From Billgrantia bachuensis (lineage in GTDB: Bacteria > Pseudomonadota > Gammaproteobacteria > Pseudomonadales > Halomonadaceae): DNA of 64,000 bases. The position numbers were made by a program, and so were the translations under genes. How positions within the stretch are numbered: the first letter of the stretch is position 1; every line of letters begins with the position of its first letter. Below, one piece after another: positions 36,166 to 44,368 of the stretch. The DNA lies in assembly GCF_011742165.1 (NCBI RefSeq), contig NZ_JAAQTO010000032.1:1-64000 (forward strand). The letters run 5' to 3'. The notes below the pieces were generated by a model. It searched no databases. It was given only the letters and a program-made list of their open reading frames with translations, and was not told the origin of the DNA.

Positions 36166-37506
36166 CTAATAGCCCATCACTCCGGGCAACCAGAGAGAAA
36201 TCTGTGGAATATAGGCAACAATGAAGAGCGCGATAATGGATGCAGCGGCAAACGGCAAGGCGCGATAGGAGATTTCCTCAATGGAGGCCCCGCCAATGCC
36301 CGAGGCAACGAACAGGTTCTCGCCGAGCGGCGGTGTCTGGAAACCGATTGCCAGTGCACATACGACCACAATACCCACATGGACGGGGTCGGCCCCCAGC
36401 ATATACATGATAGGCAACAAGACGGGCGTCAGAATCATAATGGCTGCGAGAGTTTCCATGAACATACCGACGAACAACAGGAACATGATGATCAGCGCCC
36501 AGATGATGTACATGTTCTGGGTGAAATCCAGCATGGCCGATGCAATGTAAGCAGGAACACGCTGTTCGACCAGAAGCCGACCGAAAACCGTCGCGGTGAA
36601 CAGGATCAGCAGCACGCGCCCACTTATCCAGGTCGTGGTTTCCAGTGTCTTCATTGCCGGCCGGAACTTCAGCTCCTTGTGGATGAAGATCCCCACGATC
36701 AACGTATAGAAGATGGCGACGATGGCCGACTCCGTAGGCGTGAACACCCCTGAGTAGATACCACCGAGAATGATGATGGGCGCCAGCATCGACCAGATAC
36801 CACGACGCAGTGTTTTCTTTATCGCCTCAGTCGACCAGTGATCGGTGAGGCCACGATATCCATGTTTTCTCGATAAAAGATAATTCATGATTAGCAGGCA
36901 ACCGGCTATCACTATGCCGGGGAGAATACCGGCAATAAACAACTTGGGAATCGACAAGGTCTGGAAGCTGCCGTGTGCCGCCACCGCTTCCGGGGGCGGT
37001 GTCATACCCATGCCGGTGATACCAAAGATGACCATGGGAATGGAGGGGGGAATCACGACGCCCAGGCCGCCGGAGGAGGCAGTAATGGCAGATGCATATC
37101 CCCGATCGTAGTGCCGCTGCACCATGGCCGGGATCATCAACATGCCAACGGCAGCCGTGGTAGCCGGGCCCGAGCCAGAGATAGCACCGAAAAACATGCA
37201 GGCGAAGACAGTTGCCGCCGCGAGCCCCCCCGTTGCCGGCCCGGCGAACGCCTCGGCAATATCGACCAGCCGACGCGAGATCCCTGCGGCTTCCATCAAG
37301 GCCCCGGCGAGGATAAAGGCGGGTAATGCCATGAGCGGGAACGAGCCAACCGAGGTAAAGGCGATCTGAACAAAAGTGGCAGGATTCTGGCCAATGTAGA
37401 GAAAGGCCGCCAGGGCCGATACACCAAGAGACGCCGTTATGGGAGCGCCAAGCAATAGCAGCAGGAAGAAGGTGCCAAATAGCACATATACAATAGTGGG
37501 ATCCAT
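36166..37506 (-). CDS. tauM: TRAP transporter large permease, taurine system
   Basis: 446 residues from the ATG at 37506 (MDPTIVYVLFGTFFLLLLLGAP). Typical DctM features are LMALPAFILAGALMEAAGISRRL, CMFFGAISGSGPATTAAVGMLMIPAMVQRHYD, GGLGVVIPPSIPMVIFG and FTPTESAIVAI. It lies between the small permease and the Usp gene on one transcript. Assignment to taurine rests on the adjacent tauR and tauXY genes and shared operator. Confidence 0.82.
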   Translation of the reverse strand: MDPTIVYVLFGTFFLLLLLGAPITASLGVSALAAFLYIGQNPATFVQIAFTSVGSFPLMALPAFILAGALMEAAGISRRLVDIAEAFAGPATGGLAAATVFACMFFGAISGSGPATTAAVGMLMIPAMVQRHYDRGYASAITASSGGLGVVIPPSIPMVIFGITGMGMTPPPEAVAAHGSFQTLSIPKLFIAGILPGIVIAGCLLIMNYLLSRKHGYRGLTDHWSTEAIKKTLRRGIWSMLAPIIILGGIYSGVFTPTESAIVAIFYTLIVGIFIHKELKFRPAMKTLETTTWISGRVLLILFTATVFGRLLVEQRVPAYIASAMLDFTQNMYIIWALIIMFLLFVGMFMETLAAIMILTPVLLPIMYMLGADPVHVGIVVVCALAIGFQTPPLGENLFVASGIGGASIEEISYRALPFAAASIIALFIVAYIPQISLWLPGVMGY

Positions 37507-37524
37507 GAGGCTGTCTCCGATCAC

Positions 37525-38073
37525 TCAGCTCTTTTCTTGAGTTTCATTTTGTGTGCGCTGCATTTCTTCGATTTTCGCATCCTCCGGATCCACGACCCTC
37601 CGATTCATTACATGCTTGGCATACATATTCTGTAGAATGCGAATAGACATGACCAAGAAAGCAAGCGGGAGAATTAGGTAAAAGTACTTCATTGGAACTC
37701 CCATCGTCTGGGATTTCCAGAATACATTCATGCGATTGAACACGAAATCGTAACTCAAATAAACGAAATACAGGTTAAACCCCACCCAGATCAAATCAGA
37801 GATTATATTGCAAAATTTCTCTACAATATGAGGAAAAAACTTAAACTGAAATGTCACGCGATTATGGGCCGACATTTTGGCTGCGTACACTGCCCCCATA
37901 TAGGCAAACCAGACGAAAGCATAAGTGGCCAATTCATCGCCCCAAGACAACGAACTATTGAATATATTACGCAGCACAATTTGTACAAACAGCAAAATCA
38001 CGAAGAATACAAGGAGGAACTGGCATATATAATTTTCCAGATTGTCGAAAACCTTCAGTAGAAGCTGTTTCAT
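37525..38073 (-). CDS. tauL: TRAP transporter small permease, taurine system
   Basis: 182 residues from the ATG at 38073 (MKQLLLKVFDNLENYICQFLLVFFV), with four hydrophobic segments and the DctQ pattern SLSWGDELATYAFVWFAYMGAVYAAKMSAHNRVTF. The gene is clearly poorer in GC than its neighbours, with long A/T runs, which could mean a separate origin or weak codon selection. It stands between the binding protein and large permease as in tauKLM. Confidence 0.8.
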   Translation of the reverse strand: MKQLLLKVFDNLENYICQFLLVFFVILLFVQIVLRNIFNSSLSWGDELATYAFVWFAYMGAVYAAKMSAHNRVTFQFKFFPHIVEKFCNIISDLIWVGFNLYFVYLSYDFVFNRMNVFWKSQTMGVPMKYFYLILPLAFLVMSIRILQNMYAKHVMNRRVVDPEDAKIEEMQRTQNETQEKS

Positions 38074-38156
38074 AATGGTCGCCCCGATGCCTTGCCTGAT
38101 GTATTCCAAACGCTGCACTGACATAACCCAGTGCAGCGTACAAGGAAATTCGGCTG

Positions 38157-39155
38157 TTAGTTCAGGTCCCGACCCAGCGCCTGGAGCGCCTCTTCCAGTC
38201 GCTCCTCGCCGCCGATGCTGTCATAGAAGCGCGGCCAGATGCTCGAGGCACGCTCGATCCATTCGCTCTCGCTATTGGCGGGCTCGATGATCTGCATGCC
38301 GTGCTCTTCCACCAGGGCTTGCTTGATGCTTTCTTCCGTCTCCAGCAGGTAATCATAGCTGTAGGCAGTGGCTTCTCGGCCCGCTTCCAGCACGACCTCC
38401 TGCATATCGGGGCTCAGGCTCTGGAACTTGGATTCGCTCATGATCAGCGGCTCCAGCGAGAACACGTAGCAGATATCGGTGATGTAGTCCTGCACCTCGT
38501 AGAACTTCATGGCATTGATGGTGATGTAGGGGTTGTCCTGCCCATCCACGACGCCCTGCTGCAGGGCCGTGAAGGTCTCCGACCAGGCCATCGGCAGCGG
38601 GTTGACCCCCCATTCCTGATAGGAGGCGATCATGATCTCGTTGCGGGGCACGCGAATGGTAAGCCCTTGTAGGTCATCCGGGGTGGCGACCGGCTTGCTG
38701 GAGTTGCTCAACACACGACACCCTGAATAGGCCCAGGAAAGCACCCTTACTCCTGCATCCCGGATGGTATTTTCGGCCAGCTGTTGTCCGATCTCACCCT
38801 GAGTGAGGGTCTTGGCGTCTTCCGGACTGGTAATCACATACGGCAGGGTAAGAACACCTACTGTGGGAGAAAAAGGGGTGATGTTATTAATTGCCAGGAC
38901 CGACAGATCCAGCATTCCCATGCTGGCGCTGCTGACCGTGTCCTGTTCGCTGCCTAATTGACCGTTAGGAAACATATCGATGGCCACCTGACCATCCGTT
39001 TTTTCATGGATTAGCTCGGCGAACTTCTCCCCCATGGCATATTGGGTACCGCCTTGAGCATCTCCCAGCGCCATGCGCCATGTCTCGGCCAATGCATTCT
39101 GGCTGATGACGGCACTGATTACCGCCGTCATAACGGAAAACATTATCTTGTTCAT
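38157..39155 (-). CDS. tauK: TRAP transporter binding protein, taurine candidate
   Basis: 332 residues with a signal peptide (MNKIMFSVMTAVISAVISQNALA, cleavage before ETW). The DctP-type ligand-site region is LTIRVPRNEIMIASYQEWGVNPLPMAWSETFTALQQGVVDGQDNPY. It is first in the TRAP-Usp operon and divergent from tauR, with a repeated operator block in between. It does not look like the ectoine-binding TeaA in detail, and the TauR/TauXY context favours taurine; this is inference. Confidence 0.78.
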   Translation of the reverse strand: MNKIMFSVMTAVISAVISQNALAETWRMALGDAQGGTQYAMGEKFAELIHEKTDGQVAIDMFPNGQLGSEQDTVSSASMGMLDLSVLAINNITPFSPTVGVLTLPYVITSPEDAKTLTQGEIGQQLAENTIRDAGVRVLSWAYSGCRVLSNSSKPVATPDDLQGLTIRVPRNEIMIASYQEWGVNPLPMAWSETFTALQQGVVDGQDNPYITINAMKFYEVQDYITDICYVFSLEPLIMSESKFQSLSPDMQEVVLEAGREATAYSYDYLLETEESIKQALVEEHGMQIIEPANSESEWIERASSIWPRFYDSIGGEERLEEALQALGRDLN

Positions 39156-39270
39156 GCAACTCTCCCAGTAATGTCTTGTTATTGACTTGTACTCACCCTG
39201 GAGCAGCCTACTCGGTTCGTCTTGTCTGAATCGGGCTGTTCCATGAGGTTAACTTTACCCCCCCGTCACC

Positions 39271-39320
39271 GGGGCACTAGTACCAGACACCACCCGTCGA
39301 TTGGTCCAGACCCCCGCATG
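39271..39320. promoter_or_regulatory. TauR-box region upstream of tauK and tauR
   Basis: Within the 359-base divergent gap between tauK and tauR, two direct CCAGAC repeats start at 39283 and 39306, 23 bases apart. The surrounding block of about 50 bases (GGGGCA, ACCAGAYACCACCCG, then TTGGNCCAG and CCCCC) is repeated almost unchanged at 43002-43055 upstream of tauX. MocR regulators bind paired direct repeats, and published TauR sites in Rhodobacter contain CTGGAC, the complement of GTCCAG seen here. I recognise nothing else in the gap. Confidence 0.7.
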
Positions 39321-39514
39321 GTGATGAAATCGACCGATCAGGCCACCATCGCCGCTGATCGGGTGATACAACCCTTTGATTTATCGATTGTCTAACTGGA
39401 CTTCGAGGCGCATTCTTGGCATGTTCGAAGGTCGTGGGTGCCGGCGCCCGAGCCCCGCTCACTTGCATCGACTCGCCAGACCCTTCCCGGGATGGCTTTC
39501 ATCGTGGGCCAATC

Positions 39515-40990
39515 ATGTGCCAGCTACTGTTTCATCTCGATTCAAGCCTTCCGGCGAGCCTCCAGCAGCAACTGCGTGAACAGATCGTGCATGCCATCCT
39601 GGATGGACATATCCCGCTCGATGAGGCACTTCCTTCCAGCCGCAAGCTGGCGCGCGAGCTACAGGTGGCGCGTAACACCGTGATGCTGGCCTATGAGCAG
39701 TTGCTAGACGACGGCTATCTGATTGCCAAGAGCCGCAGCGGCTACTTCGTGAATCCGGAAATCCTGGAAGGTCGAGCCGAGAAACCGGTGCGTCTCAACG
39801 ATATCGACGCCGAGCGTATGCCCTGGGAAAGGCTGCTCACGATCCGGCCCTCGCAGCAGGAAACCATCCGGAAACCCAGTGACTGGCATCGATACGATTA
39901 CCCCTTCCTGTACGGGCAGATCGATCCGGCGCTCTTTCCGACTCAACACTGGCGGGAATGTGGTCGAGACTCCATGAGCGTGCCGGCCATTCGCAGCTGG
40001 TCGGTCGACCACCTCAACGATGATGACCCCCTGTTGATCGAGCAGATTCACAAGCGACTGCTCCCCCGGCGTGGCGTCTGGGCCAAGCCCGAGGAAATTC
40101 TCGTCACGGTCGGCACTCAGCAGGCACTGTGGATCGCCGCCATGCTGCTGTTGAAGCCGGGTCGGCAGTTCGGAATGGAGAATCCCGGCTATGTGGACAT
40201 GTACAATATCGCCCGGATCTTCACCGACGATATCCGCCTGTTACCGGTGGACGAGCAGGGCATGCGACCGGTCGAGGAGCTGACGCAGTGTTCCCTGGTC
40301 TACACGACGCCCAGCCACCAGAGCCCCACGACGGTGACCATGCCACTCGAGCGGCGGCGGCAGCTGCTCGATATGGCCGAGATCGAGAACTTCCTGATCA
40401 TCGAGGACGACTACGACAGCGAAACCAACTACCTCAGCAACCCCACGCCGGCGCTCAAGAGCCTCGACCGGCATAGCCGGGTCATCTATGTCGGGAGCCT
40501 TTCCAAGACCCTGGCGCCCGGCCTGCGACTGGGCTACATGGTCGCCCACCCGACGCTGATCCGCGAGGCCCGCGCCCTGCGGAGACTGATGCTGCGCCAC
40601 CCGCCGACCAACAACCAGCGCGCCCTCGCCCTCTTCCTCGACCGGGGGTATCACGACGCGCTGCTCAGGCAGATCCACCAGACGTTCGAGAACCGCTGGC
40701 ACTGCATGAGCGAGGCGCTGAAGCGTCACCTGCCGACCTTCCATACCCCCTCGACGTTCGGTGGTTCCTGCTTCTGGGTCCGCGGCCCCGAAGGGCTGGG
40801 CTGCACGCGGCTCCAGGCCCTGGCTCGTGCCGAGGGCATCCTGGTCGAATGCGGCAACCTGCACTACTTCGATCGTCCCGGCAGCGAATACATGCGCCTG
40901 GGGTTTTCCGCCATTCCCGAAGCACGCATCGAGCCAGGCATCGAACGCCTGGCTCGATTGATTCCAAGAGCCATGGAACGGGCAGACTAG
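39515..40990 (+). CDS. tauR: MocR/GntR-type regulator with aminotransferase domain, TauR
   Basis: 491 residues from the ATG at 39515 (MCQLLFHLDSSLPASLQQQLREQIVHAILDG). Residues of about 15-80 form the GntR winged helix (LPSSRKLARELQVARNTVMLAYEQLLDDGYLIAKSRSGYFV). A fold-type I aminotransferase domain follows, with the PLP lysine in YVGSLSKTLAPGLRLGYM and IIEDDYDSETNY. TauR of Rhodobacter has this design and activates taurine genes. Divergence from tauKLM and closeness to tauXY support the name. It lies upstream of, and convergent with, tauY. Confidence 0.82.
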   Translation: MCQLLFHLDSSLPASLQQQLREQIVHAILDGHIPLDEALPSSRKLARELQVARNTVMLAYEQLLDDGYLIAKSRSGYFVNPEILEGRAEKPVRLNDIDAERMPWERLLTIRPSQQETIRKPSDWHRYDYPFLYGQIDPALFPTQHWRECGRDSMSVPAIRSWSVDHLNDDDPLLIEQIHKRLLPRRGVWAKPEEILVTVGTQQALWIAAMLLLKPGRQFGMENPGYVDMYNIARIFTDDIRLLPVDEQGMRPVEELTQCSLVYTTPSHQSPTTVTMPLERRRQLLDMAEIENFLIIEDDYDSETNYLSNPTPALKSLDRHSRVIYVGSLSKTLAPGLRLGYMVAHPTLIREARALRRLMLRHPPTNNQRALALFLDRGYHDALLRQIHQTFENRWHCMSEALKRHLPTFHTPSTFGGSCFWVRGPEGLGCTRLQALARAEGILVECGNLHYFDRPGSEYMRLGFSAIPEARIEPGIERLARLIPRAMERAD

Positions 40991-41034
40991 TCGCTATACA
41001 GTAAGTAACGGTCGGTTAATCGTTACCAGCCTGG

Positions 41035-42474
41035 TCACAGCACTTCGTCCTTCAGATAGTACCAGCGATAGAGAAACCGCTGGCCGACACGCCGGAAGGG
41101 AGCAAAGGCCTGGGACTCGACCATTTCGCGGATATTCGGGAAGGGCAGCTTGGAGGTGAAGATCGGCAGGTCGAGTTGCCTGCCATCGCCGGCGATCCAC
41201 TGCGCCAGGCGACGCCCGGCCTGGGCCGAGTACATGACCCCGTTGCCGCCGTAGCCCAAGGCATAGAAGATGGTTTCGCTGGGGTCCGGCTGGTGGATGC
41301 GCGGCATCATGTCGTGGCTGACATCGACCCAGCCCCACCAGGAGTAATCCAGTGGAATGCCCTTCAGCGCCGGGAACTTCCGGACCATGTTGTTGACCAG
41401 CACATTCTCGTATTTCTGCTGAGGTGCATCACGCCCGGTAATGGCACTGCGGCTGCCGATCTGCAGCCGGTTGTCCGGCAGCAGGCGGTAATAGTGCCGC
41501 AGCACGCGCGTATCGGTGATGACCTGATGCGTCCTGAAGCTGCAGGCCTCGATCTCGTTCGCCGTGAGCGGCCGGGTGACGATCGAGTTGGAGAGGATCG
41601 GCAACAGGCGATTCTTGAGCTGGGGGTGCAGGCTCTGGGAGGTATAGCCGCCCGTGGCGATGCCCACGGCACGGGCCCTGACCGTCCCACCCGGGGTCTT
41701 GAGATAGTGCACGCCGTCGCGCGTTTCCCAGCCCTGGACGGGGCTCGACGGGTGCACCCTGGCCCCCAGGGCCCTGGCCTTCCTGAGATAGCCGAACGCC
41801 AGCTTGCCGGCGTGGATGCCGATGCCCTCGGGCTCATGCATGGCGCCGGCGGCTTCCTGATCGCCGACCCAGTCCCGCTTGACCGTCTCGCCATTCAGGA
41901 TCTGCGCATCGTAGTCGAAGACGTCGCGCAGCAGCCTGGCCTCCTTCTCCAGCACCGGCATGACCTTGTCGCGGTGGGCGATGTAGAGGTGCCCGCCGGG
42001 CTGGGGGTCGCAGTCGATGTTCTTGATCAGCGACTTGAAGGTCTCCATCCCCTCGACACACTCGGCATGCAGCTTCAGTGCGGTATCCAGACCGTAGCGC
42101 TCGATCCACTGGGAGCGCTTGAGGCGTCCCGAGGCGCACTGCGCCTGGCCGCCGTTGCGGGTGCTGCAGCCCCAGCTGGTGCGATTGGCCTCGAGCACGG
42201 TCGCCCGGATGCCGTACTCCTGCGCCAGGAAGATGGCGGCCGTCAGGCCGGTGAAACCGGCCCCGATGATCACCACGTCCACGTCCATGTCCTGGGTCAC
42301 CGGGCCGTCATCGGCTGGGGGTTCGCCCGCGGTGCCGATCCAGTAGGTCGGCGCGTAGTCACGCCCCCGCCCCGGTGTGGTGCTCTTCAGCGGATCATAA
42401 GCCGGATCATAAGGCTGGGATGGTGCGGTAGCGCTGCGTCGCTCTTCTCCCGCCTTGCTGGTCATTGTCTCCAT
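41035..42474 (-). CDS. tauY: Taurine dehydrogenase large subunit (FAD-dependent, DadA-like)
   Basis: 479 residues from the ATG at 42474, preceded by AGGAG. The FAD motif DVVIIGAGFTGLTAAIFLAQEYG begins near residue 66, after a non-motif leader with PTYWIGTAGEPP. SWGCSTRNGGQAQCASGR and the C-terminal YALGYGGNGVMYSAQAGRRLAQWIAG are DAO-type elements. TauY oxidatively deaminates taurine to sulfoacetaldehyde and ammonium, passing electrons to the respiratory chain. It lies 42 bases after tauX. The gamma-glutamylputrescine oxidase family is the main alternative; the TauX neighbour decides. Confidence 0.85.
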   Translation of the reverse strand: METMTSKAGEERRSATAPSQPYDPAYDPLKSTTPGRGRDYAPTYWIGTAGEPPADDGPVTQDMDVDVVIIGAGFTGLTAAIFLAQEYGIRATVLEANRTSWGCSTRNGGQAQCASGRLKRSQWIERYGLDTALKLHAECVEGMETFKSLIKNIDCDPQPGGHLYIAHRDKVMPVLEKEARLLRDVFDYDAQILNGETVKRDWVGDQEAAGAMHEPEGIGIHAGKLAFGYLRKARALGARVHPSSPVQGWETRDGVHYLKTPGGTVRARAVGIATGGYTSQSLHPQLKNRLLPILSNSIVTRPLTANEIEACSFRTHQVITDTRVLRHYYRLLPDNRLQIGSRSAITGRDAPQQKYENVLVNNMVRKFPALKGIPLDYSWWGWVDVSHDMMPRIHQPDPSETIFYALGYGGNGVMYSAQAGRRLAQWIAGDGRQLDLPIFTSKLPFPNIREMVESQAFAPFRRVGQRFLYRWYYLKDEVL

Positions 42475-42516
42475 GATCGACTCCTGTGTGTCGGGATGCC
42501 GCGGCTCGCACCGTCC

Positions 42517-42909
42517 TTAGCCGTTGTTGCCTGCTATCGGCGGCCGGTTCTTGCGAAAGGCGTTCTTCACGGCGATCTTGCCGTCGCGGAAGGTAAAGGC
42601 ATCGATCATGCGGGCCTCGGAGCGAACCCCGTCGGGGGTCGTGCCCTTGTAGGTGGTTTCCGAGAAGCCGCGGTCACCGATCACGAAGTGCTCACCATCG
42701 ACCCAACAGGCATCGGGGGCGGTCTTCCAGGCATTCTCGAGGGCCTGACGCACCTCGGCCTGGCCGACGAAGCTCTTGCCCTGCAGGTTCGGGCCGGCGA
42801 TGGCGTGGAAGACGCAGTCCTCGGTCATCATCTTCATGACGGCATCGATATCGTGACGGTTCAACGCCTCACTGAAGGCTTTCAGGAATTCCACATCGGG
42901 CTGGCTCAT
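42517..42909 (-). CDS. tauX: Taurine dehydrogenase small subunit (SnoaL/NTF2-like)
   Basis: 130 residues beginning MSQPDVEFLKAFSEALNRHDIDAVMKMMTEDCVFH, a SnoaL/ketosteroid-isomerase-like fold, with MIDAFTFRDGKIAVKNAFRKNRPP at the C-terminus. AGGAGACAGAG precedes the ATG. Proteins of this type next to a DadA-like flavoprotein are the TauX subunit of taurine dehydrogenase. About 95 bases upstream begins the repeated TauR-box block, so the gene is probably TauR-controlled together with tauY. Confidence 0.85.
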   Translation of the reverse strand: MSQPDVEFLKAFSEALNRHDIDAVMKMMTEDCVFHAIAGPNLQGKSFVGQAEVRQALENAWKTAPDACWVDGEHFVIGDRGFSETTYKGTTPDGVRSEARMIDAFTFRDGKIAVKNAFRKNRPPIAGNNG

Positions 42910-43001
42910 CTCTGTCTCCTGGGCGTGTCGTTGTCATACGAAGCATGGAAAAAAGGGGGCGAGGCGACCGGCCTCCCATCGACGAGACTACTGTCTAGGG
43001 T

Positions 43002-43055
43002 GGGGCAGTATTAGCACCAGATACCACCCGGCCGTTGGGCCAGCCGCCCCCATGC
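43002..43055. promoter_or_regulatory. TauR-box region upstream of tauX
   Basis: CCAG repeats start at 43017 and 43040, 23 bases apart, inside a block of about 50 bases that matches the one at 39271-39320 nearly throughout and in the same orientation relative to the minus-strand gene. It lies between the thiO stop (43075) and the tauX start (42909), so tauXY has its own promoter. Confidence 0.7.
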
Positions 43056-43074
43056 ATGAACCGCCAGGGTCCCG

Positions 43075-44235
43075 TCAGAGGCACGAGGCCCCAGGCGATG
43101 GGGCCTCGTTAGCCGCAGCATCCGGCACGCCCTGTCCCGCCCGAGGACGATACGGCATGGGGTCGAGGATCGGCTCGCGCCCCAGCAGTTGATCGACCAG
43201 CAACCGAGTGGCAGCCGGCGCTAGCACAAGGCCATTGCGATAGTGCCCGGCGTTTATGAAGAGGCCCGCCACGCCGTGAATCGCGCCGATGAACGGCAGC
43301 CCCTCGGGAGCGCCCGGCCGTAACCCCGACCAGTGATGCTCGATCTCGCACTCGGCCAGTGCCGGCAGGATTGCCACGGCGCTGGCATACAGGGAATCAC
43401 GGGCCTCCGGGGTCGGGGTTTTGTCGAAGCCGGCCTCTTCCAGGGTCGAGCCCACCAGCACACGCCCGTCGGCGCGGGGGATCAGATAGCGCCCACCGCG
43501 CAATACCACCCGCTCAAGCCACTGCCGGCTCCCGGTGACGGTCGGGGTCTTGAACACCATCATCTGCCCCTTGACCGGCCGCACCGGCAGGGTGATTCCC
43601 AGTGAGGCCAGGAGTCGCCCCGTCCAGGCGCCACCACACAAGATCACGTGACCGGCCGTGAAGCGCCCCGCGGAAGTTTCGACGCCACTGACGCGGCCAG
43701 ACTCGACCGAAAGGCGCTCGACCCGACAATGCTCGTACAATGCGACGCCTGGCAGCGTCTGCACTCTGGCGCGCAGCGCCTGGCCCAGCCGCGGGTTGCG
43801 CAGGCTGCCCAGGGTCGGCATCCACAGCCCACCGTCCAAGCCGTCGACCAGCCCCGGCTCCCGGGCATAGACGGCGTAGGCATCGAGCCGGCTCAGGGGC
43901 TTGTCGATGCGCCTTGCCCACTCGATAGCATGGCTTTCGTCCTCCAGGTCGAGGTAAAGCAGCCCTCGTCGGCGAAACTCCGGGTCGATGCCGGTCGTCT
44001 CGGCCAGCTGCGCCGTTAGATAGCCATAGCGGCCTTCCGACCAACTTGCGAGCCGAGAGATGGGAGCCGGGTACCGCCAGGGATAGAGCGGCGAAACGAT
44101 ACCGCCTCCGGCCCAGGAGGCCTCGCGGCCGCACTCTCCCCGTTCTAGCAGGATCACCTCATGTCCGGCCTCGGCCAGTTGCCAGGCGGTCATCATGCCG
44201 ATGACGCCGCCACCGATGATCAGAAAGTCCTTCAT
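43075..44235 (-). CDS. thiO: Glycine oxidase ThiO
   Basis: 386 residues from the ATG at 44235, with GAGGAGG upstream. The FAD motif MKDFLIIGGGVIGMMTAWQLAEAG is at the N-terminus; ECGREASWAGGGIVSPLYPWRY, PVRPVKGQMMVFK, LIPRADGRVLVGSTLEEAGFD and HYRNGLVLAPAATRLLVDQLLG are typical of ThiO. It oxidises glycine to the dehydroglycine (imine) used by ThiG. It lies between xsc2 and tauX on the same strand, separated from xsc2 by a terminator. Its presence here, apart from thiSG, hints at TPP supply for the sulfonate pathway. Confidence 0.85.
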   Translation of the reverse strand: MKDFLIIGGGVIGMMTAWQLAEAGHEVILLERGECGREASWAGGGIVSPLYPWRYPAPISRLASWSEGRYGYLTAQLAETTGIDPEFRRRGLLYLDLEDESHAIEWARRIDKPLSRLDAYAVYAREPGLVDGLDGGLWMPTLGSLRNPRLGQALRARVQTLPGVALYEHCRVERLSVESGRVSGVETSAGRFTAGHVILCGGAWTGRLLASLGITLPVRPVKGQMMVFKTPTVTGSRQWLERVVLRGGRYLIPRADGRVLVGSTLEEAGFDKTPTPEARDSLYASAVAILPALAECEIEHHWSGLRPGAPEGLPFIGAIHGVAGLFINAGHYRNGLVLAPAATRLLVDQLLGREPILDPMPYRPRAGQGVPDAAANEAPSPGASCL

Positions 44236-44281
44236 GTATGCCTCCTCGAAACATGCATTGGAGGGAGATGTTCTCAGACAC

Positions 44282-44327
44282 AAAAAAGCCTCGGCCCGGC
44301 GAACGCTGTCGCCTGTGAGGTCGAGGC
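44282..44327 (-). terminator. Terminator after xsc2
   Basis: GCCTCG (44288-44293) pairs with CGAGGC (44322-44327), with an inner hairpin GGCGA/TCGCC on the minus strand. The stem is followed there by six T (44287-44282). It lies about 40 bases after the xsc2 stop and before thiO. Confidence 0.8.
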
Positions 44328-44368
44328 TTGGTGAGGACGTTACCTCAGTGGGGACTGAAGCCGCCCTC

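Noticed and set aside
35603..39155. teaABCD (ectoine TRAP system with Usp)
   Set aside because: Gene order matches, but the binding protein does not resemble TeaA in detail and the tauR/tauXY neighbourhood favours taurine.
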